Below are positions 33,101 to 45,008 of a stretch of 64,000 nucleotides of DNA, piece after piece. The notes beneath the pieces are model-generated. The model made no database searches. It was not told the origin of the DNA and was given only the letters and a program-made list of their open reading frames with translations. The DNA is taken from NCBI GenBank assembly GCA_022828595.1, contig JAKGHH010000003.1, positions 103,377,583 to 103,441,582 of the forward strand. The letters are read 5' to 3'. Source of the DNA: Nelumbo lutea. Taxonomy: Eukaryota; Streptophyta; Magnoliopsida; Proteales; Nelumbonaceae. The translations under genes were made by a program, and so were the position numbers. Every line of letters begins with the position of its first letter. Within the stretch, counting starts at the first letter, position 1.

Positions 33101-34260
33101 TTGAAAAGGTGATATCATTGAGGGTAACACCTACTTAAGCCTGTCAAACAAGACCATTGAGATGATCTTATAAATGCTCCCCATCAGGCTAATCGGTCTA
33201 AAATCTTATGGAGCTTTTGGCTCCTTTTTAGTCACCAATTATATGAAAGTAGCATTTGCTCCAAAGGGGATATCCCCTTTATGAAAAAATTCCTCAAACA
33301 CTTACAAAATCCCCTCAGGAAATCCCAGTACTCCTAGTAAAAAGCCATGGAAAATCCATCAAGCCTGGGGGCTTTAGACCTATCCATTGAGAATATGGTT
33401 TCTTTGATTTCTTCCAAAGATAATCTTTTTTCCAACAACCGTGACAGTTCCTCTGAAACTATATTCCAATCCAACTCTGGCAAGCTTATCCTATTCCCAA
33501 CTGGAACTAAGATATTCTTAAAGTGATTTATAAAGACACTTACAATCTCCCGGAGCTCTCTTATTTCCTGACATTCCACTTCCACACTATGAATAGTGTT
33601 TTTCCTTCTTCTACCATTTGCAAGTGAGTGAAAGAATTTAGTGTACCATTCCCTTTTGCAATCCATTTACATCTTGACTTCTGTCTCTAACAAATCTCTT
33701 CTCTCCTTAAAGTCTCCAATTCTACCTTTAACTTCCATTTTTCCTCTTTTTCCTCCTCTTCCAAGGTCCTAAGAGCTTCTTTTCTATCCAATTCTTGAAT
33801 TCTAGTGGAAAAGTTTCCTTTGATATCTTCAACTCTTTCGAAATGCTCTAAATTCCAATAGAAACTCCCTATTGGAATAAATTTATGTTCTCTTTTAAGC
33901 TCTTTAACTTCCAATAGAAACTCCCTATTTTCTTTCTCTCTAGACCTCCAAGTTCTCCTAACCATGTCTTTAATCTTTCCTTAAAATAAGGATCCTCAAA
34001 CCACATTTTCAAACCTAAAGGGAGTAGGACCACAAAGAACTTTTTCAATACATATAGGACAATGATTTGAAGTAACTCCATGCAAGGCTCTTGCACTAAA
34101 GTCCCCCATATTATGAGAAGAGGAACCTATCCAATGTGGAGCAAGTTGGGGGGGGGGGGGGGACCTGCAACAATCTGACATCATCCCACCATAAAATCTT
34201 ATGAGAGAGAGCGCAATGCTAGGTTCTTCTTCAAATCTACAACACGATATGGACACAAAT
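30195..34260 (-). mobile_element. LINE H, degraded ORF2, with LINE I inserted
   Basis: This is an old minus-strand L1-type LINE. From its 5' side: the end of the endonuclease (SNHCPICIEKVL and GPTPFRFENV near 34060-33996), then a Lys/Glu-rich linker, then the RT. RT motifs include SKAPRLDGFSMAFY near 33375, KLDLEKTYNLIDW near 32990, PLSPF near 32420 and HLQFVDDTI near 32280. The zinc-binding tail (PHMCFLCRHSGETLSHLLIS, 31088-31029) and RNase H (VEVEGDSKVIISW, near 30460-30420) follow. Frameshifts and stops are frequent. The linker contains a partial tandem duplication (GSFYWNLE near 33870 and GSFYWKLK near 33920). Confidence 0.8.
32538..32913 (-). mobile_element. LINE I, short 5'-truncated copy inside LINE H
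   Basis: It ends in a run of 9 A residues on the minus strand (32535-32544 region) and encodes only the RNase H end (VNFQWVSKSTNVLVDSLAKQ, near 32770-32715). The 11-bp repeat CAACCTCCATT at 32527-32537 and 32903-32913 is the TSD. On either side, LINE H RT sequence continues (LESLGFGAMEV). Confidence 0.8.
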
Positions 34261-34435
34261 ATACCGTTTAAAGTGTTGATATCATGTGTCTATATTTATT
34301 TGTTTAAGTTAAATACCATTTATTAAGTAATTTAAATTTATATCATTAAATGATATTTAACTTCTAGAATCTAGGCAAGGCTCTCTATCTCATAAGATTT
34401 TATGGTGGTATGATGTCAAGTTGTTATAGGCCCTT
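34163..34435. repeat. Imperfect inverted repeat, arms of about 70 bp
   Basis: The left arm (about 34163-34232, containing CCATAAAATCTTATGAGAGA) is the imperfect reverse complement of the right arm (about 34360-34435, containing TCATAAGATTTTATGGTGG). An AT-rich loop of about 130 bp separates them. The left arm lies at the 5' end of LINE H, next to a run of 14 or so G. Whether it is a foldback element or a chance rearrangement is unknown. Confidence 0.65.
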
Positions 34436-34449
34436 CCTTGTATAGGTAA

Positions 34450-34962
34450 CTAAGGTTTAAAATGTCGATGTCGATCATCCAAATTAATTTTTTAAACCCG
34501 TTGTTGACCTAACTGGTTGAACTGCTCGAATTGTCACCTAGTCAAGATTTCGGGTTTGATTTGAGTAAAACCCAGAGAAAGTCAAAACCCATTGAATCGG
34601 TCAAAAACCGTCCAACCCGAACGGTTGGACCATTGACCTAGTCGATCCGGTGACCAGGTCGTGGGTTGCATACCGTGTATGCAAACTTCAAGACGCCATA
34701 ACTTTGCACCCTGATGTTCGACTGAGGTGATTTTTTTTTTATTTTGGGTAACCTTTCAAGATCTATGCATCCCAAGGAGACGTAGGCACCTTTCCCTACT
34801 ATTTTTGCGAAAAAAAAAAAAACCCTTTTTTGGCCTCAAATTGCAATTTGTAATATTTTTATAAATAAAAAATTAAAAACTGAATTAAAAACATAAATTA
34901 AATATAAAATAATACATATATCAGATTCAGCCTCCAGGTCGTTTTTAAAACACTGATCCAAA
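34450..34962. mobile_element. Possible old MITE related to MITE 2
   Basis: The left end TAAGGTTTAAAATGTCG and the right end (other strand) CAGTGTTTTAAAAACG resemble the MITE 2 termini. The body has similar CGGTC/GACCG words (GAACGGTTGGACC, GATCCGGTGACC). No clear 8-bp TSD is visible. Confidence 0.4.
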
Positions 34963-35534
34963 TATAAGAAACATGTCAGAAATGTTGGAAACATCGTATG
35001 GAAATATTGTAAAATTTATAGGCATGGTGGAAACATTGTAAAATATGCAAGATATAGAATGATATTTTATGAAATGATAAAAGAAGCAGACACCTTTTTA
35101 AATTATTATCTTGTTCCAAATCATTAATCAAAGCTAAGAAACTAAGGTTATTGACAAAAAAAAGTATGTTCTGAAGTTGCCCTATAAACCTTAAGATTCA
35201 GAGCTTCATGATAGAATCATAGAATGAGTTAAAGCAAATTTTAAACTCATAGAAAATGTAAATGGTTGTAATAAATCAACCAAAAAATCTATTACACAAA
35301 CAAAAACTAATAAAAATTAATATTTGACTTCATGTTTGAAATGAATATTGAGCTAGCTCAAAGTGGTAATCATGTAAGTTAGGTGGACAATAACTTGTTA
35401 CTTCACATATCTACAACATTGTCACCAACTTATGTTATAATACTATCTCTTGTACTCTACATAATGCCTGTAGTGTTCATTGGGAAATATGTCGATTCTA
35501 GTAAAATTTCATGTCACTACCTTTTAGAGTCGGC
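34963..35534 (+). other. AT-rich sequence, nothing recognised
   Basis: No coding or element signature was seen between the possible MITE and Copia B2. Confidence 0.45.
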
Positions 35535-37632
35535 TGTTGAAGGGTAGTATAGGGATTTTACATTAAGTTATATGTTAAATGTAATTATGAGTAGATCTTA
35601 AGTTAACTGATGTGTCTCTCACTTAAGTGAGGGCACAGAGAGAATTTTCTCTCTAGTTCGACCAGAACAGTTTTCTCTTCTTTTTCTTTCTTCACAGAAA
35701 GAAAAAAAAAGGACCGATCGTTTTCTTGTTCTGGAGGTTTTCATGCCTCCAGTGAGTGAAGTTGTTGTGGTTTTGTGTGGACGGTAGAAAACCCTCTACT
35801 TGGCAGTTCGAAGAGGGCTGATTTCAGGTGTGAGGATGGTGACAGTGCAGGTTTGGTGAAACAGATTACATGATTGCTGAACCAAATTCTGATGTGTAGC
35901 AGTGAGAAACAGATTGCGATGTGTTGCTGAACTAAATTTCCTGTTCGCGAGGTGTATTGTGAGGTTTTATGGTGCTGAAAGTGGAAGAGAGCAGTGGTGT
36001 TGTTGCTAAAAGTGGTGAACAACTGTGAGTGTTGTTGCTGAAACCTACGATAGTAGGTACCCTAGTAGTAATCAGTTGTTGGTGTGTGGTGTGGTGACTA
36101 ATTAGTGAAGTAGGGTGACGAACTAGTGGTACAATTTCTTCCCTTTTTCCTTGTGCAGTCATGGGTGACAACAGTGAATGCAAGTCTAGTGTGATGGTCC
36201 CTTCTGATTATCTGAATGTGCACAGATGACATCTATCAAATTGAATGGTGAGAATTATGTGCCTTGGGCTAAATCTATTGAAGTTTTCCTAAAAGCTAAG
36301 AAGAAAGTGAAGCATGTGAGGGAAGATAAACACCCAACTGATTATCAGGGATATGATGAGTGGGAGCAAGAGGATGCACAAATTATGACATGGCTATGGA
36401 ACAGTATGGAAACCAAAATCAGTGTGAACATGTTTTTTAGATACAACCAAGGAGGTCTGGGATCATGCAAGGAAGATTTATTCTAGAGAAGACAACACTA
36501 CTAGGGTTTACCAACTGTACCAAGAGTATTTCAATTTGCAATAGGGGAATTAGAGTCTTGAAGACTATTATGCAAGTATGAGAAATCTGTGAAATGAGTT
36601 GAATGTATATCACCCTCTTACACCTGATGTCAAAATTCAGCAACAACAGAGAGAGCAGTTGGATGTGACCAGATTTTTAGTAAAGGGCATAGATACTAGG
36701 TGTGTTTGCTCTTCTCTCTCTTGAGGAAGTGTTTACTCGTCTCTAGAGGATCTCAGTTGGACCCACGGAGAACTCACTATATAAGATAGGTCTACATTTG
36801 CAGTAATGAGAGGGGGAGGCTGTGGAGGTAGAGGAGCTCGAGAAGGTCAACCTGGCCATGGTGGTGGTGGTGGACCTATGAATGGTCGTGTTGGAGGTCG
36901 AGACTCAGGGGGAGCCCATGGTAGAGGACGTAGTAATGGTCAAAGGAGGTGTACACATTGTGGTATGGAGGGACATACTATCAACTTCTACTATGATCTA
37001 CATGGCCCACCTTCAACCTGGGCAAATCATGCAGCTGTAACTGGTGGTGGTTCGAGACAGGAATCTCAGCAAACTGATCAGATACCCTCTACATCTACAG
37101 ATGCCTCCAGAAAAGAGATGATGAGTGTTCCACGGGATGAATATGAGTGGTTCATTTAGGGTACGTCTCAGCAGAACACGGTTACCCTTGCACACTCAGG
37201 TATGGCTTGTCTGGCATCCAAACCATTCCATTGAATTATAGATTCTGGAGCTTCCAATCATATGACTGGGACTCCAGGTGTGTTTTCATCCTTTTCTTCG
37301 TCCTCCACATCACAATTTGTTACTCTTGCCAATGGTTCTACATCTTCCATATGTGGTTTTATATGTTCCCAAGTTTCCCTTTAACCTGATGTCTGTTAGT
37401 AAATTGACAAAGTCTCTTAGTTGCTCTATCACTTTTTACCCTTCTTCTTGTGTGTTTTAGGATCTCAAGAAGGGGATGAAGATTGGTGGAGGGCATGAAG
37501 CTGGTGGACTGTATTACCTTGATGGAGGTGGTTCGACAACAACCCTTCAGACATCTCTTTCTCATCTTCAGTGGCACTACAGACTTGGTCATCCATCTCT
37601 TAAAGCTCTTCAGTTACTTGTTCCGTCATTGT
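35535..37632 (+). mobile_element. Copia element B2, truncated 5' half
   Basis: B2 shows a probable LTR remnant (35535 to about 35712, starting TGTTGAAGGG). Its leader is related to those of B1 and F (CTGGAGGTTTTCATGCCTCC; GAAGAGGGCTGATTTC). Gag and the start of pol follow. No PBS is seen, so the LTR-leader junction was probably deleted. It stops abruptly near 37632 within the pre-integrase domain; the rest of pol and the 3' LTR are missing. Confidence 0.7.
36161..37632 (+). pseudogene. Copia B2 gag and start of pol (broken)
   Basis: Gag starts at ATG 36161 and shifts frame near 36222. It continues as TSIKLNGENYVPWAKSIEVF and later has a Gly/Arg-rich segment. The zinc knuckle near 36952-36996 has lost its last Cys (CTHCGMEGHTINFY). 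The protease motif is DSGASNHMTG near 37240. The pre-integrase part reads GGGHEAGGLYYLDGGG near 37480-37530 and WHYRLGHPSLKAL near 37570-37610, then ends. Stops near 36484, 36541 and 37157 break the frame. Confidence 0.8.
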
Positions 37633-37876
37633 TCCTATGGGGCTGATGTCCTTGTTCATGGGGTGGTTGGAGAGGTAGCCATTCAATGTGGACTACAAGG
37701 AATCAAGGATCTATGTGGTTGATGTCTTTATCCCGGTTTTATTACATTGGTCATAGGAAATATTGTTTTCGGATTTCTTGATGCAGGAGCCAAGAGTCAA
37801 ATAGAAACTTCCGATCTTTTATGTATTTTTTTTTTTGTAATATTGGGCAAAAGCAATATTTTGGTCATTTTGCATG
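37633..37876 (+). other. 244 bp of unassigned sequence between B2 breakpoint and Copia D
   Basis: It does not align with Copia pol or with any family I recognise. Positions 37872-37876 (GCATG) would be the left TSD of Copia D. Confidence 0.45.
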
Positions 37877-38199
37877 TGTGAATAAACCCTAGTTGATTCT
37901 AGGTCAAAGTAGAGAAGAAGAAAGAAGAAGAAAGAGAAAGAAGAGAGAAGAAGAAAGAAGAAAAAAAAGAGAAAGAAGGAGAGAAGAAGAGTATTCGGCC
38001 AGACTAGAGAGAATGTGAAAATTTCACTCTCCTAGCCGACCCACCTGAATTTTATTCATAAAACTTAGAGTTACAAGAAAGACAATTTTGTCCCTCATAG
38101 AAGATGGGACACATAACCTAAACTCAGATACAATAGACTTTTCATTTCAAGAAGATACACCAGAATGACCAAAATACCCCTGACTCGAGCATTCTAACA
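37877..38199 (-). repeat. 3' LTR of Copia D (323 bp)
   Basis: On the minus strand it begins TGTTAGAATGCTCGAG, like the LTRs of F, and follows the polypurine tract. On the + strand it starts TGTGAATAAACC. A purine-rich (GAA)n-like tract fills 37918-37985. Confidence 0.9.
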
Positions 38200-40579
38200 C
38201 TCCTCAAGCTGGAGAGTATATATCATATAGTCCCAGCTTGTTACAAATGTAATCTATTCTTCCCCGAGACAATCCTTTTGTGAAGAGATCTGCCCATTGA
38301 TTTCCTGAGCTCACATGAATTGTAGTTATACCCCACTTATTACTTTCTCTCTCACAAAGTGACAATCCACCTCAATATACTTAGTTCTCTCATGGAAGAC
38401 TGGATTAGAAGAGATGTGTACAGCTGCTTGATTATCACAGTATAGTCTCATAGGTTTGTCAACTGAGAAGCCCATCACCTGTAGCAAGTTCTTCAATCAT
38501 ACTAATTCACATGTAGTATGAGCCATAGCCCTGTACTCAGCTTCTACACTGCTCTTTGCCACAACTGTTTGTTTCTTACTCTTCCTAGTTACAAGATTGC
38601 CACCTAGGAAGGTACAATACCCTGTGGTTGACCTCCTGTCTGATATAGAGCCAGTCCAGTCAGCATCTGTGTACCCTACTATCTCAAGAGTTCCTCCCTT
38701 TTGGTATAACAAACCACGACATGGAGAACCCTTAGGTACCTAACAATTCTCAGAACAGCTTCCCAGTGAGGAACCCGGGGATGTTGCATAAACTGACTCA
38801 CCACACTCACAGCAAATGATATATCTGGTCGGGTAATGGTCAGGTAGTTCAACTTTCCCACCAACCTTTTTTATCTTCCAAGATCATCAAACTCTTCACC
38901 TGCATTCACACTTAACTTGGCATTGAGTTCCATAGGAGTCTCTGCTGGTTTAGCACCTAACAACCCTGTTTCTTCAAGTAGATCAAGAACATATTTTCTC
39001 TGACATAGGTTGATCCCTTGTTTTGACCTCGCAACCTCTATTCTTAGGAAATACTTTAGCTTCCCTAGATCTTTCGTATTGAAGTGGTCCTGTAAGAATT
39101 TCTTCAGCCTATCAATTCCATTGTTGTCACTTCCAGTTATGACAATATCATCCACATATACGACTAGCAAGTTTTTCCCATCCTTTGAGTTATAACTGAA
39201 CACAGAATGATCAACCTGACATTGTTTCATCCCAAAGGCCTTCACCACTTCACTGAACCTGCCAAACCATGCACGTGGAGATTGTTTCAGTCCATAGATT
39301 GCCTTTTTGAGCCTACACACCTTACCAGCCTCCCCTTGAGCAACAAACCCTGGTGGTTGCTCCATATACACCTCCTTAACAAGATCACCATGTAGGAAGG
39401 CATTTTTTATGTCAAGTTGTACGAGAGGCCAATCATACATAGCAACTAATAAAATCAACACCCAAACTGAACCAATTTTAGCAACAGGAGAGAATGTCTC
39501 CATATAGTCCACACCATATAACTGAGAATAGCCCTTGGCCACTAACCGTGCATTCAATCGTTCCACACTGCCATCAGGAAGATGCTTCACTGTATAGACC
39601 CATTTACACCCAACAGTGTGTTTACCAGGAGGAAGGGTGGTGAGTTCCCACGTGTGATTATGTTGTAGAGCAGAGAGTTCTTCTTCCATGGCTTGCCGCC
39701 ACCCTGGGGAGGTAAGGGCTTCCTGTATAGTCTTGGGAATGGGAACCAATGAGAGTAATGATATAAACTTGTAATGAAAAGCAGAAAGGTGAGCAGTGGA
39801 AACATAGTCTGAAATGGGATGAGAAGTACAAGTACGTTTACCTTTTCGCAAAGCAATAGGGAGATCAAGATCTGAGGGAGAAGGAGCAGTAGCAGGATCT
39901 GTCGACAGGTGCTGAAGTGGAGGAGGGGCCGAAGCACTTCTGCAGGTATACACTTGAGTAATTGGCAGCCTCTCTGTAGGAACAGGCATATGATAAGCAT
40001 CTGCAAAAGGAATGGGATCTATGGGAAGAGGGTCCACAACCGGTACAGGAAGAGGAACCACAGAGGGAGAAGAAGAGACCCCGGCATCTAAGAAAAAAGA
40101 AACTGATTCAAAGAAGGTGACATCAGGGCACACAAACGATTTATGAAATTTTGGGTTATAAAACTTATACCCTTTCTGAGTCCTCGAGTAGCCAAGAAAA
40201 ATACACTTCGTAGCTCGAGCATCTAGCTTGTCTACTCCAGGCCCCAAGTGTTGAACAAAACAAACACAGCCAAAGACTCTTGGGGTGAGAGGAAAAGGAA
40301 ACAAAGTGGGAAACGAGACGGAGAAAGGGGATTGACTTCCAAGGATTGACATGGGCATCCGATTTATCAGAAAACAGGATGTAAGAACAGCATCACTCCA
40401 AAAATGCTTTGGGACATGCATATTGATCATCAAGGACCGAGCAGTTTCAAGAAGATGTCTATTTTTCCGTTCAGCTACACCGTTTTGTTGTGGGGTGTAA
40501 GCACAAGAAGTTTGATGAATTATTCCATGATGTTCTAGGTATTGCTGAAATGGTGAGGAGATGTATTCTTTGGCATTAT
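38200..40579 (-). pseudogene. Copia D pol, integrase end, RT and RNase H
   Basis: This continues the integrase after LINE E (SPFQQYLEHHGIIHQTSC near 40560-40500). An open stretch of 520 codons (40433-38871) covers the integrase tail (NVFG-type block VFGCVCFVQHLGP), the Pro/Ser linker and RT. YVDD is intact at 39147-39158 (complement). A frameshift near 38871 precedes the RT tail (VGKLNYLTITRPDISFAVSV). RNase H follows (GYTDADWTGSISDRRSTTGY, KSSVEAEYRAMAHT). This is the best preserved RT of the window but is still frameshifted in RNase H. Confidence 0.88.
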
Positions 40580-40723
40580 TTATTTATTTATTTTATCCAT
40601 AACACTTTCATTAATTCATCAGTAGAAAATTTACAAGTGGAAGACAAACACACTTACTTCCAAGAGTCACAAAGAACTTCAAGAAAGGAAAGAAGAAAAT
40701 ACAAAGATACAATGACACTAACA

Positions 40724-42088
40724 TTACAACTTAGCCCAAAACAAGGAATCCCTTTCTGCCCCTTGTTTTGCTAAACCGTCAGCTAGGGAATTAGCTGATC
40801 TCTTAATCCAACATGTCTTAATTTCCATCTCCCACACCAGCCATTTGAATTTCCTCTTCTCATTGTTATACTTCCAAAGATCATTTTGTTCTTTGGTCAG
40901 CCACCCTATCACCACCTCTAGATCCCCTTCAATTATAAGTTTCTTGATGTTCAATTCCTTAGCTTTCCGGGCTCCTTCCATAACTGCACATATCTCAGCT
41001 CTAAGGGAGTCACCCACTCCAATTGGGCCTGAGAACATAGCAAAGATGACCCCATTTTCATCTCTAAAAACACCCCCGATCCCTGATTGTCCCAGGTTTC
41101 CCTACTGCATCCAACAAAGTTTAATTTCAAGAATCCACTAGGTGGGGGGGTCCAAGCCACACTCATTACTGACTTGGTCTGCGTGCAACTTGCAATTTCA
41201 CCCCACTTCCTCAACATGTCATCCACAGTGTAATCTGTGAATATTTCCAGAGATTTCAGCCACTGTACCGCCCTAAACTGTATGATAGCCCTCAAATCTG
41301 CTGTCCCTCTTTGAGTTTCTGAGAATATCCTGGAGTTCCTTTCTTCCCACAATGTCCAACATATTGCAGCCCTTAGTCCTCTCCACATTGTCCTTCCCCT
41401 TTTTAACTGCCAAAAGGCCCTGCATGTCTGATGGGGGATTCCAACTGCATCCAAATAAAGAGAAAGCCCAATCCCACAATGACCTCGCAAAGTGACAAGA
41501 CACCATTAGGTGAAAACCAGTCTCCCCATCTGCTTTACGCAAAACACACCACTGAGGTGACAAGCAAGTATTGGGTCTCTTCTTTTGGAATAGATCACCA
41601 GTGTTGATTCATTCCAGATAGGCTTCACAACAAAAACTACCAACCCTAGGAGGTATAGCTCTGCACCAAACCTCACCAACGGGGAAAGGGGACAAGGTAG
41701 GACTAGTGGACTGACTTAAGACTTTGAAGAACGAAGCACAAGAGAAAATGCCATTGGGGTTAGGTGTCCAAATTCTAGAATCCGCCCTAGTGGGGTCTAA
41801 GACAACATTATCAAGAAGTGCAAGAAGGCTCGAAATACAGTCGAAGTCTGAATCCCTCAAATCCCTTCTTAGACCCAAGTTCCACCCAATCCTAGAAGTG
41901 GAAGAGGACAGGGTGGTGAAAGACGAGATCGACTCATTTTTCAAATCAAAAAGAGCGTACAAAGATGGAAATTGATCCTTTAGAAGGGCGCTCCCCACCC
42001 AGGTTTGTTCCCAAAATTTTATGTAGTTACCGGAATTCAAGTCATACCTGATATTAGGAATGAAAACTGGAAGCAGGTCATGAATGGC
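40724..42088 (-). pseudogene. LINE E ORF2 end: RT tail and RNase H
   Basis: The sequence starts inside the RT tail (LNSGNYIKFWEQTWVGSALL near 42043-41985). It proceeds through the zinc-binding block (PQWCVLRKADGETGFHLMVS near 41558-41500; WEERNSRIF near 41345) to RNase H: LKLNFVGCSRETWDNQGSGVF near 41130, then SLRAEICAVMEG and KKLIIEGDLEVVIGWL near 40935. It finishes with LADGLAKQGAERDSLFWAKL and a stop at 40724-40726. Frameshifts near 41600, 41270 and 41040 break it. Confidence 0.87.
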
Positions 42089-44210
42089 ATTCCTACATCA
42101 TTCCCAATGAGTAGAATGTCATCTACATCTAGAAGCAAGAAGGTAACCTTATCTCCACTATACTTCCTATAAACACAGGGTTCATCAGGATTCTGCTTGA
42201 AGTCAAACGATTTAACAGTAGAGTCAAAACGGATGTTCCAACTTCTAGAAGCTTGCTTAAGTCCATAAATGGATCTATTAAGTTTACATAGCATGTTTTC
42301 CTGATCTACAGCAATGAAGCCTTGTGGCTGCTGCATATAGATATCTTTAGTAAGATCTCCATTCAGGAATGCAGTTTTGAAATCCATCTGCCAAATCTCA
42401 TAATCATGGTATGCTGCTACAGCTAGCAGGATTCTAATGAATTTAAGCATGGCCACAGGTGAAAAGGTTTCCTCATAATCGATGCCCTCTTTCTGAGTGT
42501 ACCCTTTCGCCACCAGACGAGCTTTGAAGGTCTCAATCCTTCCATCGGGGCCCTTCTTCCTCTTGTAAATCCATTTGCAACCGATTGCTTTTACCCCAGA
42601 GGGTGGATCTACTAGAGTCCAGACTCCATTGGTCTCCATTGAGTCCATCTCTGCTCTCATGGCCTCCACCCACTTCTGGGAATCTATGTCCAACATAGCT
42701 TCCGCGTAAGTCACAAGATCCTCCTCACTAGTCAAGGTTTCCACCAGGTAACTATCCTGGTCATAACCATAACGGATTAGTGGCTTGGATACCCGAGTGG
42801 ATCTTCTAGGTTGGTCACTACCTGAAACTTGTGGGACATCTCCCACTGCTCCTGAGCTCTCCTCATCAAGAACAAATTCCTGACGATGGGTGTCCAGGAT
42901 ATAGTCGGTTTCCAAGAATTGTGCATTACGACTGCAGAACACTTTCTGCTCACTTGGGTCATAGAATAGGTAACCTACAGAGCCTTTTGGGTAGCTTACA
43001 AATAGGCAACGGCTGGTCTTGGATTCCAACTTGTCAGCACTCGTTCTTTTAACGTGTGCTAGACAACTCCAAATCTTCAAGTGTTTGACACTTGGTTTCT
43101 TTCCGGTCTAAAGTTCATATGGAGTATTCAGAATCGATTTGGTTGGAACCCGATTCAGCACATAAATCGCAGTCTCTAATGCGTAACCCCAAAAGGATGT
43201 GGGTAACTCTGAGTGTATGAGAAGCGACCAGACCATATCCAATAAGGTCCTATTCCTCCTCTCTGAAACACTGTTAAGTTGTGGTGTAGTAGGAGGAGCT
43301 AATTGTGATACTATCCCATTGTCCTCTAAGTAGTCCCTGAATTCATCAAAGAGATACTTGCCACATCGATCTGATCGAAGGGCTTTAATTTCTCTCCCTA
43401 ACTGTTTCTTGACCTTTTGTCTAAACTCTTTGAACTTTTCAAAGGATTCAGACTTGTGTCTCATTAGGTACACGTAACCATATCGTGAAAAATCATCTAT
43501 GAAAGTGATGAAATACACGTGTTGATTCCGTGTCCTAACGCTCAGGGAACCACATACATCAATATGTATTAGGTCAAGTGTGCCTGTACATCTTTCAGGC
43601 TTACTGTTAAATGGCCATTTCGTCATCTTGCCGTGTAGGCAAGGCTAACAGGTGGGAAGATCTTCTACAGTTAGAAAATCCAAAGGACCATCCTTTACCA
43701 ACCTTGTGATTCGGTCAACACCGATGTGGCCAAGTCGGTAATGCCACAAACACGTGGGATTAACTGTATCACGGGCTCTCTTCTTGGGGATTTCAGCTAA
43801 CGTAGTTTCGGTATTGTTAGTTTCTAGAGAAGGATGTAGAACATAGAGACCGTTCTCCAGTTCCCCATATGCGATGAATCTGTTATTTCTTTTAATAGTA
43901 ATCGTATTACTAAAGAAGACAGAATAACCATCTGCACACAGTTTTGAGACAGAAATCAAATTTCTCCTTAAATTTTGTACATAAAGACAACCTTTCAGTA
44001 CAATAGTTCCTTCTCTAAAAGTAACTCCATGGCTCCTATGGCCGCAGCTGCAACAGTTGCAGTAGTCCCCAAGTAGAGTGTGACTTCTCCTTCACTCAGC
44101 CTTCTGCTTACCTTGAACCCCTGCAGTGAGTTACACGCATGAGTTGAAGCCCTAGAGTCAATACACCAGGACGCAGAATCTACCAATAAATTGGTTTTTA
44201 TAACACAAGT
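42089..44210 (-). pseudogene. Copia C pol: protease, integrase, partial RT
   Basis: The protease site reads CIDSRASTHACNSLQGF near 44170-44120, so the DSG triad is DSR. Integrase includes HYRLGHIGVDRITRLV near 43745, DVCGSLSVRT and IDDFSRYGYVYLM near 43550-43480. RSDRCGKYL near 43380 has Lys for the usual Glu after the second catalytic Asp, and SERRNRTLLD lies near 43260. RT has KWIYKRKKGPDGRIETFKAR (from about 42590) and MDFKTAFLNGDL. The active site is DVDD for YVDD near 42118-42129. RT then ends at GNDVGM, at the junction with LINE E. Confidence 0.88.
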
Positions 44211-45008
44211 TTCGAAATTACCTTTCTTGGATTCCAGCTAGGTAGGACAGTTTCTTTTCCAGTGGTTGGCCTTCTTGCAAAAGTGATTGGAATCCGATGC
44301 TTTGTCTTTCTTCTATTTCTTGCCCTTAGTGGCTTTCTTCTGAGGCTTATTTGCCTTCCTCTTTCTCTTGCCTGTCTTGCTAGCTTCAACAAGCATAGCT
44401 ACAGGCTCATCCTTTCTAATTAGTTCTTTAGCTCTTTGCAACATATTGTTGAGCTCTTGCAAGCTGACATTCAGCTTGGTCATGTTATAGTTCATGATGA
44501 ACGGATTGAAGGAAGGAGGCAAAGAATTAAGGATAGCATCTATCTGGGTCGCAAGGTCCCGCCCGGATCCAAGAGCCTCCAGTTCGTTGATGTATCCCAT
44601 CATCCAAAGACAATGGTCGTGAACTTATTGGCCCTTGGACATTTGTGTGGTCATGTACTGTTTCAAGACCTTTTGTCGAGTAGAATGATTCTACTCTTCA
44701 TACATCGCCCTGAGACTATCTAATATGTCCTTGGCAAGTTCGACCTGATCAAACTGCCTCTGTATTGGGTTGTCCAAGGAGGCAATGATGTAACACCGAG
44801 CAAGGGAGTTTTTCTCCTCCCATTCCTGATAGCCTCTCCTTCGTGCCTCAGAAGCCCTATCACCCGGAAACTCCGGGGCAGGATTCTTTGCCACTTTGTC
44901 TAGCTTTTCAGAAGCTAGGACCAACATAAGGTTCCTGTACCATTCAGCATAGTTTGGGCCTTTCAACTTGTTGTCATCAAGCAATTTTGCAAATGATCCG
45001 TTTGCCAT
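44211..45008 (-). pseudogene. Copia C gag (frameshifted)
   Basis: Gag begins at 45008 (MANGSFAKLLDDNKLKGPNY) and includes YAEWYRNLMLVLASEKLD, a gag N-terminal pattern distinct from the A and B/D/F families. A break lies near 44690-44605. It continues with MTKLNVSLQELNNMLQ and a Lys-rich tail. The zinc knuckle near 44275 lacks its first Cys (HFCKKANHWKRNCP). A stop follows the knuckle. Confidence 0.85.
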
